From Chlorops oryzae (lineage: Eukaryota > Arthropoda > Insecta > Diptera > Chloropidae): a DNA stretch of 64,000 nt. The DNA lies in NCBI GenBank assembly GCA_020466095.1, contig CM035806.1:165859371-165923370 (forward strand), written 5' to 3'. This document shows positions 10,822 to 23,821 of this stretch, piece by piece; within the stretch, counting starts at the first letter, position 1; each line of letters opens with the position of its first letter. The position numbers and the translations under genes are program-made. The notes under the pieces are model-generated. The model saw only the letters and a program-made list of their open reading frames with translations. It ran no database searches and was not told the origin of the DNA.

Positions 10822-12183
10822 AAAGTATGATGTGCACAGCACGCTGCTAATATGTATACGGGACCTGTCTACTTTTCCTAATACATGTCCTAGGATGTGC
10901 CGTGGTGTGAAAACTGGGTTCAATGTGTATAGCATTCGTATATTGGTATAATGACAAATACCGGCCTCGCTCGATTCGTTCCATACACAAACTATATACC
11001 GGTTACATGGCATAGAACACAACTTGCGAAAGAATTTTTTGTTTTTTTTTTTTGTCCAATATCGACCTATCTACTTCTTCATACACTTCGTGCCCTTGCA
11101 CCGAAACACCCGGCTGAGAGCTGTTAATGCGGGTCTCAATTAGAGAAAAAACTTTTCTGATGACCGTTTATCTTTTTCTTTCAACGAATCATACCATTCC
11201 TTTTCATTGAATTTCAAAGCAAAAGCAAATGAACAGGAATTAATGCGATAAGAAAAAAAGGGGCAACTATATAACATAGAAAACAGAAAACCGAAAACAG
11301 AAAACAGACCAACAAAAAAAAAAAAAAACATGTGGGAATATTCGGTTCGTACTTCGTAAGAATGTGGATGCTTGCCAATAAAACTTTGAATTTGATTAAA
11401 ACATACCAAAATATCGCATTATCTGGCGCGCACCTCACGCTGAAGCTGTATCTGAATCTCGAGCTGAAGCTGAAGCTGAAGAAGCAGCGGAGGGCTCCCA
11501 TTTTGTTGTTGTGTTTCCTGATTTCCGGAGATGTGTTGTTCTATGCCAATGATACTGTGGCGAATCAGGCCGAGTGCGCTCCTTAGTTAATGACCTCGTT
11601 TGGGCGTTCGTGAATCTATGTCGCCGCTGCCAGTGCCAGTGCCGGTGCCGGTGCCAATGCCGCCGCTGCTAGCAAAACTGGGACTCTAAACCACTTTCAT
11701 CGAATAATGAAGTTCGCCACGAACTTTGTTCGAATTAAATTTGTGATTGCTCTCTTTTGTCGTTTTTGTTTTTTGTTTTTGCTTTTTGTTTTTGTTTTTT
11801 TTTGTTGTGCTTCTGTTTTTTCCCCTGTTGTTGTTGATGATGGTTGTTTTTTGTTTTGTTGTGGTGTTGCAATTTCTATTAGATTTTCGTTGTTATTGCT
11901 GATGGTTTTTTTTCTTTCTTTGCTTTCGATTCGGTTTTTCTATTTCACGTGTGCTATTATTTTTTGTTTTATTGTTTCTGTTGTTGTTGTGTTCTTTGTT
12001 GTTTTTGTTGTTGTTTCTGTTGGTGTAACGTCGTTATCGTTATCGTTGCCGCTGTCGTTGTCATTGTTTTTTGAGTTAGCGCCTAATTTCATTTCGACTT
12101 GTTTTCTACATTCGATAGCTACAATGAACGATGCTAATTAGAAAATATCCAATTAAAACTTAATCGGACACTTGGAAGAAATT

Positions 12184-12219
<36 letters not shown>

Positions 12220-12749
12220 CAGATGGTGGCTGATTTAAGTTGAGTTCTTATTCTCTCAGTATTTATTTTTTTCCTTAGTTCTTTTGCTGTTTTGTTATTT
12301 AATGTTTACTTTTGATTTTTATTGAGTCTAAGTTTTGTTTTCTCAGCGCATACGGTCTTTTATAAAAGCGATGAATGTTTCTTTCTATCGTTGTTCATAA
12401 TTGTGTTTGTATTTATTTTGTTTTGTTTTGTTTTGCTTTGTTTGGGTTTCCTTCTGCTTGAATGGTAATTGACTTGATCGTTGAAGCTTGATCGTCAGCT
12501 GTTTGTATGCGAAGATAGTGCTTTATAAGACTCAAGTTCAAATATTTTACCGCCAACATTTAACCTCATTAACATGCATATGTGCCAGCATTGCCAGAAG
12601 ACTTTTCAATGCAAAGAGGTAGTTTTTTTTTTGCCTAAATTGCCCAATAAGAAATTGCTGACAAACTTTGATAGAATTTTGTGAGGAAAAAGTTCAGGCT
12701 GTCCAAAAAAAAAAACCCTTCTGTCCCTTTCAAAATATATTAATGACTA
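10822..12749. other. Intergenic, low-complexity T-rich DNA
   Basis: Contains a GTGCC/GCCGGT tandem near 11625-11665, long T/TTG-rich stretches at 11755-12060 and a pure poly-T at about 12187-12218. The 144-codon frame at 11707-12141 is compositional (Phe/Val/Leu/Ser only) and not credible. Confidence 0.55.
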
Positions 12750-14506
12750 CTAGAGTTGTAAAATATTGTTACTATTCGGTAAAAAGTAACGATTACTGTA
12801 GTCAGTAATCAATAACGTCTCGTTTCTGATGGGGGTATCTCGTTACTAGTACTTTTTTTGCACACATGCCAGGTATAATAATAATGGGTCCGCAAAACAG
12901 TATGGTAGTAGAGTGAATTGAGTTGATATTCGATTACTAACTACTGAATGAAGAGTCAAAGAGCATGAGAGAGTTTTGATTACTTTATCAACCTTGAGTT
13001 ATTCAATTAATGAATGAACAATCTATGCAAACACACTACCTGTTAATTACCAGGAGATTTAACTAATAGCGCTAACTATACTTTTTGGTAGTCAATATGA
13101 AAAAGATTCTATTAGATCCTTAAGGGCAGTGTGAAAAAAACTACCTGAAACAAATGTACGTGTAAGAATTTATCCTTTTCTTTCATATGAACACTCGCAT
13201 ATGTTTTGACATACAGTTGTCTTGCTTTTTCATGGTAGGCATACTGACTGTTTCACGAGTGAAATACCGAATACTATTAACAACAAAATTCGTTAGACAT
13301 CACGTATATATCAGTAGTATTATCAGGCAGCCTTTTAGGTAGGTGTATGGAAAGCCTCACGGAAAAACCCCTTAGGCATTCCTTTGAAAAGTGGTATCAC
13401 TTTTTGGCCACCCTACCTAACGGTAGAATATTTTACGGCTAGCGTCAAAATAAAGTAATGCTGTGAAAAAAAAGATAAAATTCTGTAAAGAGCTGAAAGT
13501 CAAAAAAAAATTCTTTCGACTTAACAATTTTTATTCCATAGTGATGCTTCATGTAGTCCAAAAAAAAATTCTTAACAAGTAGTCGGTATTATAGCATGAA
13601 AAAACTTTACTTTCGCATAGCAAAAAGCCGCTTACATCAGCCGTCTCTTTTACGCATACGTAATTTAACAAAGGCATTTATCCTAGTCGCTCTCACTCAT
13701 ATCATACCCTAAACTTTTTATTTTATTTGTATTAGTGTTTATAAAAATTTTTTCAACTGTATTAGTGTTTCGGGTAGGCATGTCTTGCAGGGATATTTAG
13801 AAAAATAGAACGAGTACTTTGTAACGAGTAATTAGTAATGATTACTTCAGCAAAAAATAACGAATACATTCGAGTAGTGTAAATTTTTAGCATTTTTACA
13901 GCTCTAGTACCTACGTATCGATTTGCCGCCCAGAGCAATCTTAACGGATTGCCTGAGTACTGAGTCAAATTTCCGGTTTTCGTTTTTGTAGTTAAAGAAC
14001 CATTTGTTTTGCAATTCATACCCACGAAGGATGCACAGTAAGGTGGATCGTTTTGTTCGACAAAAAAAAAAAAAATGAATTGAAAATTGCCCTAGTGAAA
14101 TAAGATTCTACAATTTTTTTTGGGGAAAGATTTTTTTCGTCAAGTAATCGTTACTTAGTACTCGTTACTAAGTACTCATTATATTTTTTCAAATATTGTT
14201 CACGAACGAATGACGGTTGCATGAATAACTCAATGTTGATAAAGTAATCAAAAATCTCTCATGCTCTTTGAATCTTCACCCAGTATTTAGTAACCAAATA
14301 TCAACTCAACTCACTCTATTACCATAAACTGTTTTGCGGACCCATTCTTTTAGTACTTAATTACTCCGGAAACCATCAACTGGCATGTTAGCAAAAAAAG
14401 CACTACTAGTAACGAGATACCCCCATCAGTAACGAGACGTTATTGATTACTGACTACGAGTAGTCGTTACTTTTTACCGAATAGTAATGATATTTTACAG
14501 CTCTAG
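12750..14506. mobile_element. Large fold-back element, TA target
   Basis: About 290 bp at 12750-13040 are repeated in inverted orientation at about 14200-14506 (e.g. taacgagatacccccatcag, and ctcatgctctttga). Termini CTAGAG(T/C)TGTAAAATAT are flanked by TA (12748-12749 and 14507-14508). Extra partial arm copies lie at 13810-13910 and 14140-14190, giving many TAACGA(G/T)TA repeats. The interior shows no transposase. Confidence 0.8.
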
Positions 14507-14584
14507 TAGGTACTTCAGATACGGTGAGAATTCACTATCTCACAAATCCTGTACAAATGTCATAGAAAATATCCTATAAAATCG

Positions 14585-14652
14585 CATGCGTTCCGGCTCC
14601 AATGTCACCCTGACTTCATCGATGATCTCAGGGGGATATTTTGTCGCTGGGA
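14585..14652 (-). repeat. Family L end fragment
   Basis: Shares 'ttccggctccaatgtcac' and the terminal 'gtcgctggga' with the element at 10240-10821. Confidence 0.45.
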
Positions 14653-15599
14653 CCGCTCTAAATTGAACAATTTTAACCCTTTCCGCACGGAAAACTTTCT
14701 CTTTTTTTTTTTACTTAAATTCTTATTAAATGATTATGATTTCATAGTTTCACATTTAAAAACCCAAGGTTAGGCATTCCCAATATGTTCGAAAGCTGAC
14801 CCCCAGATAGATTCTAAACAGAAATATTCTTCTCCGTCCCTCTAAAACGAACCGAGTGGGGGCATTCCCCACATTTTCCGAAGTTTTTATTTATCGAATC
14901 GAAAAGGGAATTACGGAAAGTGATTTACCTGAAAAATTTGAATTAAAGATAAATTTCCGAATTTTTTTCGTCTAAGGTTTCATTTCATTTCATTGCCATT
15001 CTATGCGGTGGATTCCTTTTTCGTTTTCTCTTTATTTTCCTATTTTTGTTACGCTTTCGTTTTCTCTTGTGTGTTTACTTTGTGTCAACGGATTAAATCG
15101 CTAATCTGAGAAATTACCTCATTCGCTCACACCTCAGTTTCGATTGAATGTTTCTTTCGATTAAAAAAAAATAGAAAAAAAAATAGAAAAAATAAGGAAA
15201 AAGAGGAAAAAAAAGACTAAAGCCAGTTTCTTTTAGTTCGAATTTTAATGAAGAGCTGATGATAATATATCTCACGTTGGTCACTGACAAAAGGGCTGGC
15301 CATAGAGAAAAGAATGTCGTTTTTTTTTTAAAGAGAATAGAGCTTTTCATCAAAATAAAAAAAAGAGCCAAATTTCGAACAGAAAGTTGAAGAATTGGTG
15401 ACTTAATAATAATAACAATATTTATGATGGTTGTAATGATAATGATGATGATTTAGAAATTATAATTTTGCCCTTTGATCTCAAATGATTATCTTTGACT
15501 TCGACATTTGTGCGAGACGAACTTATCAGATTCATTGATAGCAGTCGGATAGATTTTTTTTTAGATATTTAATTTTCTCATCTTATTTTCAATAAATTT
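14653..15599. other. Intergenic, nothing recognised
   Basis: A- and T-rich stretches. No supported gene or element. Confidence 0.45.
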
Positions 15600-15950
15600 A
15601 TTAGACATATGGGGTACCAAATTAAAGGAAATCGATCCAGCATTTTGAAAAAAATAAAAAATTTGGGTGTTAATTGGACACTTTTCATACCAAAATGGCT
15701 TCCAAAGTAAAAAAAATTGAAAGTTTTTTCAGAATTTTTCACTTTGACCGTTTATTTTTCCCTCAATGGGTCAAATTTTTACCATCAATTTAATTTTGCC
15801 TAAAAGCACATACAATTGGCTTTCAAACTGCATTTAAGTTTTTTTTTCTACGATAAACCATTATCGCGGGAGAATTTTTTTCCTAGACTTATTGCCTAAA
15901 AACTTTAAGACCCTGTAAATCCTCAGGGGTGCATTTGCGAACCTTCGAAA
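15600..15950 (+). repeat. Dispersed repeat J, copy 1
   Basis: Resembles 18640-18960 in the same order and orientation: 'gtgttaatt.gac.tttcata', 'aaaatggctt', 'aattttgcctaaa', then a conserved 'tacgat...cattatcg.g.gagaattttt'. Diverged, non-coding, ends not defined. Confidence 0.55.
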
Positions 15951-15985
15951 CCTTGTAAATCTTCGAAGCCCTCACTTAACCCATT

Positions 15986-16046
15986 ACGGAGTACACTCTC
16001 TCAAACGGACACCTACGGGACCGAAAAATATGTCCGCTTAACAGAG
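15986..16046 (+). repeat. Mini-hairpin related to the element at 48539-49653
   Basis: Shares 'gtacactctctcaaacggacac' (broken here) and 'gtccgcttaa' with both ends of the larger element, as if the interior had been deleted. Confidence 0.5.
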
Positions 16047-16505
16047 GTTTCGAAGCACCCACTATATTTTTCTTTTGGATAATCTTGATTCTAGTTGTGG
16101 AATTTTGACGGTATTCACACTTAGGGCCCTATTTAAGGTCTTCGACACGTAATGGAAATCGAAAAAATACAAAAATAGCCACGAATTTTTTGAACAAATT
16201 GAAATTATTGTTTTAAATTTTTGAGTCAAGGTAAACATTTTTCGATAATTTCTCCAATAAAAATTTAACAGAACAAAGCAAATAAACTGTTTCAATTAAG
16301 TTTCAGTTTAAGCTGTGTTATGTCAAGACCAACCGAGTTCTTCAGAGGGAATTAATTTAATATGGCTTCAATTGTCGTCGGCATTTTCCAATGTTTAAAA
16401 TTTTTAGATTTCTCTCATCTCTCTCTCTACTCCGGAAGAAAATTTGATCATTACGAAGGAATATAATCGTTTATCCAGAATCTCATTTTCGATTTTTCTT
16501 CAATT

Positions 16506-16521
16506 TTGATCGAATTTTCTT

Positions 16522-16576
<55 letters not shown>

Positions 16577-16671
16577 CTATCTATCTCTCTCTTCTCTATT
16601 CTCTCTCTCTCTATCTATCTCTCTCTATTTTCTCTCTCTCTCTATCTATCTATCTCTCTTCATCTATCTAT

Positions 16672-16707
<36 letters not shown>

Positions 16708-16795
16708 TCTCTATCTCTCTCTCCCTATCTCTCTCTCTCTCTCATCTCTCTCTCTATCTATCTATCTCTCTTCTCTATCTCTCTCTCTCTCTCTA
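16506..16795 (+). repeat. (CT)n / (CTAT)n microsatellite
   Basis: About 290 bp of CT dinucleotides with interspersed CTAT units. The 117-codon Ser/Leu/Tyr frame over it is not a gene. Confidence 0.95.
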
Positions 16796-18639
16796 CATTC
16801 TTAAAAGATTCTTAAAAGAGAAATGGAAATGGAAAAATGTTACGAACAAATTTCCATGAGCGGAATGAAAATCCGAAAGGAAGGAAGTCTCATATCCAGC
16901 CAGCCAACCAAACCGACACGTGAGTACATACAATAGAGATGAAGATCAGAGCTTTGTCAAAAGATTCCTTTTCAGCATTGCGCTTCCTAGACACTTAAAT
17001 GTGTCGCCCTGGTAAGCGCGCCTCAATGAATGAAGCAGTGAATGATGCTGGGCCGAAAAACGGTTTGAACTTGATACGAAGGCAGGCATTAAATTACTTG
17101 TCTGGAACAGTCAAAACAATGGCACGCCAAGAGAAAGACGCAAGATGAAACTGGAGCCGAAAGTGACTGCGGGAACGGGAAAGGGAGCGGAACGGAACGA
17201 AACGGGACGGGAGACGAGACAAGAAAATGAACGGGAAGTGGTTAAAGAATGCCAGAGTTTCTTCGTAACATCTTGAGACCATACGCCGATATGGCAACAA
17301 AAGCGCTGCACCATCACATCAATAATATTCAAAACAACAAGCTGAAGGAATTAAGCAACCAACAACAAACGAAGCCAAGAAAAAATATGAAAAAAAGCAC
17401 ACAAAAAATTGAAAAATTAGAGCAAAGGTTAAAACACAGCAAACAAGAAATCTAATTAAAAAAAATAAATAAATAAAAAAAATATTTTGAAAATTAAAAC
17501 TTGCATATTGAGCGTTCAATTTTGGCGTTGGCGATAGACCAATTAATATACTCAACTCCAGGCCCCCAACTTGTCCCCTTCTAGTTTTTTTTTTTTTTTT
17601 TTTTTTTGCACACGAAACCCAAACAAATTTCAAAAACAAAACGTGCGAAGTACCAATTTCAAAATCGAAATTTTTAAATCGAAAATTGAAAATGAAAAAA
17701 TAAATTGAAAGCATTCATGATCGATCGCTCGATCTCTGCGATCGCTGCGTCATTTTGGCCCGATTGTGCAAACGTTCCACGATCGTTTGGCCGATCACTT
17801 GGATGTTCTTATAATTCGCTTGAGCAATTGCCAAATAGCATTGCACGAATGGAGAGACTATATACAGTTTAGTAAATCGGAATGGAATTAATAACAATCG
17901 CTATCGTTCGGCCTTTCGTCTCGTCGTGTATTTAATCTTATAACCAAAACAATGCGGTTCATATAATGATGACGTTTGGACGTGTTTTTAGCGTTCACTT
18001 CACAACTATCAACTTTGAATTATTCACCTTTTCTTGTATTTTTGTTGTCTTGTGTTTATGGTTTTTTCTTCGCTTTTCACTTAACTTCGTTAACTAGATT
18101 TCATAGGTAAGAATTAATTTTTTTTTTTTTTTTTTTTTTTAATTTTATTTTAGCCGTCGTCTTTAGCCAACACTCCACAATGCAATGTGCCTTACATCTC
18201 TCAACAATGAAATGAAATTACAAGAGATTTATAATCACGCGCTTTCGACACAGCATTCCACACAGCATTGTGATTGTGAATGCTTCTTCTTACTAATTTC
18301 AACAATTAACGATGGAAGAAAATTCGATTATCGAATCTATCGAAAAAGATCGAGTTTTTAGCAGCGATATGAAAAATTTTGTCGCTATTTCGATGTTTTT
18401 GTTTCGGTCTACTTCGGCAGTTGATAAAAAGGAGAGAAAGATAGGGAGGTAGGAGAGAGAGAGAGAGACAGCGTTCTCACCCACAAACCAACATATCTCT
18501 TATGTGTGTTACGCCGAATGAAGTTGAGCCCTATTTGAATACAGATAAGATCGATAAGAATTAATTTTTTTTCAATTAAGTTTCGTTTTCAAATCCCATT
18601 TTCTTGAGGAATTTAAACCGCTAATAAGGTATGACTAAT
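16796..18639. other. Intergenic, no supported gene
   Basis: Includes a poly-T at 17586-17607 and another at 18119-18140, and a purine-rich tract at 17150-17230. The 68-codon frame at 17249-17455 starts with an ATG but shows no domain; it could be a 5' exon of the gene downstream, which I cannot support. Confidence 0.4.
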
Positions 18640-18960
18640 TATGTACCACGATTTGAATAATTAATCGAGATTTGTATAAAATATAGTAAATATGTGTTAA
18701 TTAGGACTTTTCATACAAAATGGCTTAGTAAAAAAAAATAGAATTTTTGACTTTGACGCGTTAATTAACCATCATTGCTTAAGTTCTTACATGAATATTA
18801 ATTTTGCCTAAAGCCCTAGAATTGGTTTCAAACCGATTAACAGTTTTTTACGATGATCGTTATCGTGAGAATTTTTATTTTCGACTACTGCCTAATAAAT
18901 TAAGGCCTCAATTAGGAGCATTTTCAACTCGCTCCCATACGATTTTTGGTCGATATGAGA
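18640..18960 (+). repeat. Dispersed repeat J, copy 2
   Basis: Diverged parallel of 15600-15950, with the same succession of conserved blocks. Confidence 0.55.
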
Positions 18961-20170
18961 TATACTCACTTTCGAAATATCCTTATGCGAAAATTGAATA
19001 TTCAAACTGTATAATGTTTTCATATTTCCATGAATCGCTGCTTAGTCAAATTCCATCTTAGTTTATTCAACTCTGCCAATAAATGGCGAAGAAATTCCCT
19101 TCAGCGAAATCTGTTAACAATTTTTTTGAAAAATGCAACATCAAATTTTGTCGCTCTTTTTTTCGCTATCCGAAGGAATTAATTTCAATTGTAATTTCTT
19201 TGCATTCCGCGAAAGAATTATCCCATAAATTTTTCTATGGAATGTCAAATTGCTTAACCTTTCCCACTAGCTTTATAAAGCTAGTTACACTACCCAAGGG
19301 CGTATTTGACCCCTTTAGTGCGAAATAAATCTGATAATTGAGCCACAATTCTAAATCTACTCTGATTTTGAACTCAAAATAAATAATTTCCCCTTCACCA
19401 CAGCTTGGATTACGCCCTTGAGACAACCCATTTGTTTTGCAATTATTTTAGTTTTTAAAAATTACATATTTTATTTATTATATTTATATGTTGTATATAT
19501 AAATTGAAGGTTTAGTCGAAGAAAACCACCCTAGAATTGGGTCCTTTTTGTGCTAATATCGAATTACGTCATCACTTTTCTACTCAAATTGCCGATAAAC
19601 GTGAAAAATGTACGAAATTTGAAAAATATCGACTCTTGCTGTCAAGTTTCCATCCCTATTTCCGTCTTCGTTCCATACCTGCAATCAGTTGAACAGCTGA
19701 TGTGGATCAAAATGGCCGAAATATGGCTGGTTCTGAACTTGGGTTTTTGGGTTCACGACATGGAATTGCGGAAAACAAATGTCAGCTGTTTACGAAAATC
19801 GACAAAACAAATATGTATTACAGAGATGGTAGAGCACGGATAGTTTTGACCATATTAGCCGATGATGCTATAGACTAAAACTATCGATAGGTCTTTCGAT
19901 ACTATTTTGCTAAAAGTATGTTAAGTGAACAATGCATTTAATATAGTATTCGGCCAGCCATAACTCAACTCATCATCGTTGCATTCACACTTTCTATTCA
20001 GCCTTCAAATTCACCTCACGTTATAAACGCCCAAAACACAATTTATCAGATTTAAATCAAACAAATTATAACTCTAGAGCAATTTGAGTTGTTACGATAT
20101 TTCCGCTGTTGTATTTAACATAACTTTACTTATTCAAATGTTACATTTTACTTGAAAAGTCTAAATAATT
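18961..20170. other. Intergenic, nothing recognised
   Basis: No terminal repeats or domains seen. Small frames (19083-19328, 19550-19843) have no recognisable homology. Confidence 0.45.
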
Positions 20171-20382
20171 GTGGCCTTTTACACTAGTCAATTATCGACG
20201 TCAATTCTCACTATTTAGGCGATGAAAGTGCCGGAATATAGAGAAAAGTTGAGTATTTTTTGGTTGCACGTACTCAATAGATCGTTTTTTACTCTATTTC
20301 TTACCTGGAAATACGGATGTAACCGTAAAAGCGAATAAAAATAAGAATTTAAGGTCAATAATTGACTAGTGTAAAAGGCCTC
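20171..20382. mobile_element. MITE with GAGGCCTTTTACACTAG termini
   Basis: Ends GTGGCCTTTTACACTAGTCA and its complement TGACTAGTGTAAAAGGCCTC, flanked by AATT on both sides (20167-20170 and 20383-20386). Its terminal design resembles that of the element at 62283-62623. Confidence 0.8.
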
Positions 20383-20904
20383 AATTAATAATCAAAATCG
20401 TCGATAGTCAGATCAATGCTATCGAAAAACTCCCATCCGTAAAACATTGTCTTTGTTGACTTGAAAATTCGCGTAAATACTAACCGATGGAACACAGAGA
20501 AACTGGAGAGGCCGGATCCATATCGTCTTCAAATATCTAATAAACAAACTATCTTGACGGCGCTCATAAACGATGGTCATAAATTATTAATATTATCAAG
20601 GAAAACTCTGATGGCATATGAGAGAATGAAGCGCCCAGCCATTTAATCAAAAATCAAGTCAAAAAAAAATAAAAAATACTAGCCAAATGATGATCCTCTG
20701 ATCCGTTAAATGTATCCAAAAGATCGAGTAACATTGAATCCAAAGAGAATTGCCATCAAAGCAGAAGCAAAGGGAGAAGCTTTCGAGCGATTTTGAGTGT
20801 TTTTTTTTTTCAAAATTCAAAGTTATGGAAAATGTAAATACAATCATTTAAATTAGGAATTTAAGACTGGCGATTAAGAAGAAACATTATTATTATTATT
20901 TCAG
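20383..20904 (+). other. Region upstream of the TRIM-like exon
   Basis: Probably intron. It ends in a run of ATT repeats and a splice acceptor, tttcag (to 20904). A 61-codon frame at 20461-20646 has no visible function. Confidence 0.5.
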
Positions 20905-21315
20905 TTGAAACGAGATGTCCAGATGAAATTCGCTGAACTGAGGAATGCACTTTATACACGAGAAAGGCTGTTGCTACGCCAGGCGAATGTTATTATTCAA
21001 CAGACCAAGGAGCAGGAGTTGGAGCGCGGTGCATCGGCGGGATTACGCGATGTGAAATTTCTAACTGAGAATGATCTGCTAATGGCGATTAGAAATTTCG
21101 GACGCTTTCAATTGGACAATATCAATTTAACAATGCCGGATGTCTACCTCAAAAATGAAGACTACATAAGTCCAGCTAATGATCACGAAACAATGTACAA
21201 ATGCCTTGAAAAGTCAAGAGAGAAATATGGCGTAGGAAGCAACCTCGAAGAATATCCCCGCCAGAGATCGGCCACTTCGCTTTCAACAGACGATCAAGGA
21301 TCGCAAACACCTCAG
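20905..21315 (+). CDS. TRIM/B-box-type coiled-coil protein, internal exon
   Basis: Internal coding exon, bounded by an acceptor (tttcag before 20905) and a donor (CTCAG|gtaagc after 21315). It is exactly 137 codons in phase 0, so it starts with LKRDVQ rather than with a Met. It opens with a segment typical of the coiled coil behind a B-box (hydrophobics spaced as in ELRNALYTRERLLLRQ). About 35 codons later comes VKFLTENDLLMAIRNFGRF, a pattern that closes that region in TRIM-like proteins. This predicts RING and/or B-box exons upstream, which I do not find in the window. The remainder is polar. The family placement is inferred from pattern only; a E3 ubiquitin ligase role would follow if a RING exon exists. 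Confidence 0.75.
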
Positions 21316-21442
21316 GTAAGCTATTAAATTTTATATTATCTCTTTATCCCTTGCCGATGGGCTTATTCCACACTCAACACTCACAGGTGCAGGTTTAGAC
21401 AGTGATTGCTTTTTTTTTTGCATGGTAGGTAGACCTAAGATA

Positions 21443-22136
21443 GGGTGACCAAATTGCCTTCGGTTAAATAAAGGACACCATAAATCGAAAACCAAAAATC
21501 GCGCACACACAGGTGAGCACAAATTTTAAATTAGCATAGCTTCGTCAAAATAAAAGGTAAATGGACATTGTTTTTTATTTGCTAAGAATTGATTGGACTT
21601 TAAATCTGCATACTCAGATTTTACATTTAAAACGAGTTTTATATTTTTATTTGGGCTTTTTCAAAAAAACTTCATTTCAATCCTGAAAAACAATTTTAAG
21701 CCCCCTTCTGTACAACCCAAAATAAAGCTCAATTCATTATCTTTGGACCTGATTACATTTCACAATAAATTTTTACACGTAGGCATCGATTTGAGTTATA
21801 AATTACAATCCTTCCCTCAAAAGTGGAGGTTTCCCCATAAAATTCATTTGCGCGACCTCTAAACGTCCTTAAAAAAATCTGAAAAAATGCTCAAAATCTT
21901 TCTAGACAATTATCTTTCGAATTCCATGTGGACATTTTTATATTTCCAAAAAAAAAAAAAATTGGAACAACCTAGTATGTACTTGTTAGTAATAAGTTAT
22001 ATACACTGGAACGGGGTTTATTAATATCACCAGAAAAATGAATAAAATAAAGGACAATCAAATTCCGATTAATTACTTTCCCCAAATCGCCAAAAAAAAA
22101 GGACATGTCCTTTTAAAAAAGGACGTTTGGTCACCC
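21443..22136. mobile_element. TA-flanked MITE in the intron of the TRIM-like gene
   Basis: Ends GGGTGACCAAA / TTTGGTCACCC, with a further 'aaaggac' subterminal match, flanked by TA (21441-21442 and 22137-22138). Fits a Tc1/mariner-like or similar TA-targeting element. It accounts for 60% of this intron. Confidence 0.82.
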
Positions 22137-22473
22137 TACCTAAAATTGATTTTAAAAACTTAACTGAATCTATGAAGAGGAAGAGAGTAGCAAGAAAATT
22201 CAAAAAATTACTACACAAAACTGTCTGTAGACATTCCAAAGCAAGGCTCCGAGTCGATTTTTCAATGAATATTCCCTAGCATTCCGCAACTACTAAAGTT
22301 AGTGAGGAGCATAGTCGTAGATTTGGAGTTCTTTTTAATTGCATGTCATATGGCGGAGACATAAACCTAGAGTCTTTTTCATAGTACATATATGCAGAGA
22401 AACAGCTAAAATCTGTGATAGCTTGTATCCTTGTTCTCCCAAAACAAAATATGTAATTCTATTATAATTGCAG

Positions 22474-23821
22474 ATTCTCTGTCAGTACAACAACAAGAAC
22501 AACAATAATAACCAAGAAGAATTAACATCTCCCATCGATGTGAATAGCCAGGAAATAGAGCAACCAGAATCAATAGTCGTCGATATATCACGCAATATGT
22601 CATTGATTGAGCACAATGCAAAGGATATGAACAAATCGATTATCAATCTAACGTTACAAGAAGCCAAAGAACTGATTAAGCAAGCCAAAATGAGACGGGA
22701 AACACCAATTCCACCGCTTAATCTTGAAGAGTTCGACGACGACATGGAATCGTCAATAGCCGAAGCCGTTTCTAGCCTTTGTAACAACGGATCGCATAAA
22801 GCGAAACACGCACACGCATCTTCGGATGAGAAAAAATCAACAAAGCCCACAAAGAAAACATCATCGAATCGATTTAAGCCAAAAATAACGATTAACAATT
22901 GCAATGGCACCATCAATTTACGAAATATATCCAATTTAACAATCAATTGTGCCACCGAAGATTCCATATCAGCACAAATACCATTATCGATTCCAGTGCA
23001 GCAAACATCCCAAAAGATAACGACACAAATTGCCACCGAAACTGAAACTGAAAATGAAACACGAAAATGAAAATGAAAATGAAAATGAACTCGTATCAAG
23101 TTCGACTAATAACGAAGAGTTTCAAAGGGAAAGCAACGAAAATAGTATAATAAATGGGAGGCAAAAAATTGATGATCCTATCATTGAGACGGAGGATTCC
23201 GATACACCGAAATCATCGGAATCGAGCTCCAATTATTCAAGCAGCTCAAGTTCCCGTTCACAATCGAAGAAGCAGCAAAAAAGTAGCTCAAACAAAAATT
23301 TACCATCCTCGCAGCAAGCAGCGTATCATGGCCTTTTGGATTACGATGAACGTGATTGCTTCGACTCGCATGCTGTGACATGTGACTTCTATAATCGTCT
23401 TCTCAAGGAAATCAAAAATAGTCTACGTACCAAAAGATCAAATGAACATACGAAATTTTACAATCCCGCAAACATTGAGACATCAATTAATGCCAGCTCG
23501 AAAGATAGTGAAATGAAAACTGAAGGAATTCCAATTGATAAAACAACTGGTGATCTCAATTCGAATAGCTCGTCGCACGGGTCGTTTACACCACAGCAAT
23601 CGGATGGAACAACAAGCCAATTAGCTGCCGGCAGACGTTTAGTCTTAAAGAATTTCGAAAATTTACGCATTGTTCTTGAAGCAAATAGCAGCGATGAGGA
23701 GAATTTCCATCCTGTACAAATTGAACAATGGCTTGCCGAAATTATATCCGAAACGGATCTTGAGCCAATGCAAAATACTGAAATTCTTGAACATAGTGAA
23801 ATAAATAACGAAAGTAATTAA
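22474..23821 (+). CDS. Same TRIM-like gene, last exon, with a frame break
   Basis: The acceptor aattgcag precedes 22474, phase 0 with the previous exon. The first frame runs ILCQYNNKNNNN... for 198 codons to TGA at 23068-23070. It includes an odd Asn/Thr-rich stretch, ITINNCNGTINLRNISNL. A second frame overlaps from 23030 and stays open to TAA at 23819-23821. It encodes an acidic Ser-rich segment, then well-ordered sequence (DYDERDCFDSHAVTCDFYNR, RRLVLKNFENLRIVLEANS, IEQWLAEIISETDLEP). The switch falls in GAAACT/GAAAAT hexanucleotides at about 23039-23090; one base fewer there would join the frames. This could be an assembly or consensus error, a repeat-length allele or a genuine truncation. 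The composition of the downstream frame argues that it is coding. Confidence 0.75.

Noticed and set aside
11707..12141. 144-codon frame with apparent hydrophobic membrane-like segments
   Set aside because: Arises from T/TTG/TTC-rich low-complexity DNA; no domain, and the composition is explained by base bias.
17249..17455. Small Lys/Gln-rich frame as a 5' exon of the TRIM-like gene
   Set aside because: No zinc-binding Cys/His pattern and no demonstrable splice link to 20905; cannot be supported.
22482..23381. Large reverse-strand frames opposite the TRIM-like exon
   Set aside because: They are antisense shadows of a codon-biased Asn/Thr/Ser-rich exon.
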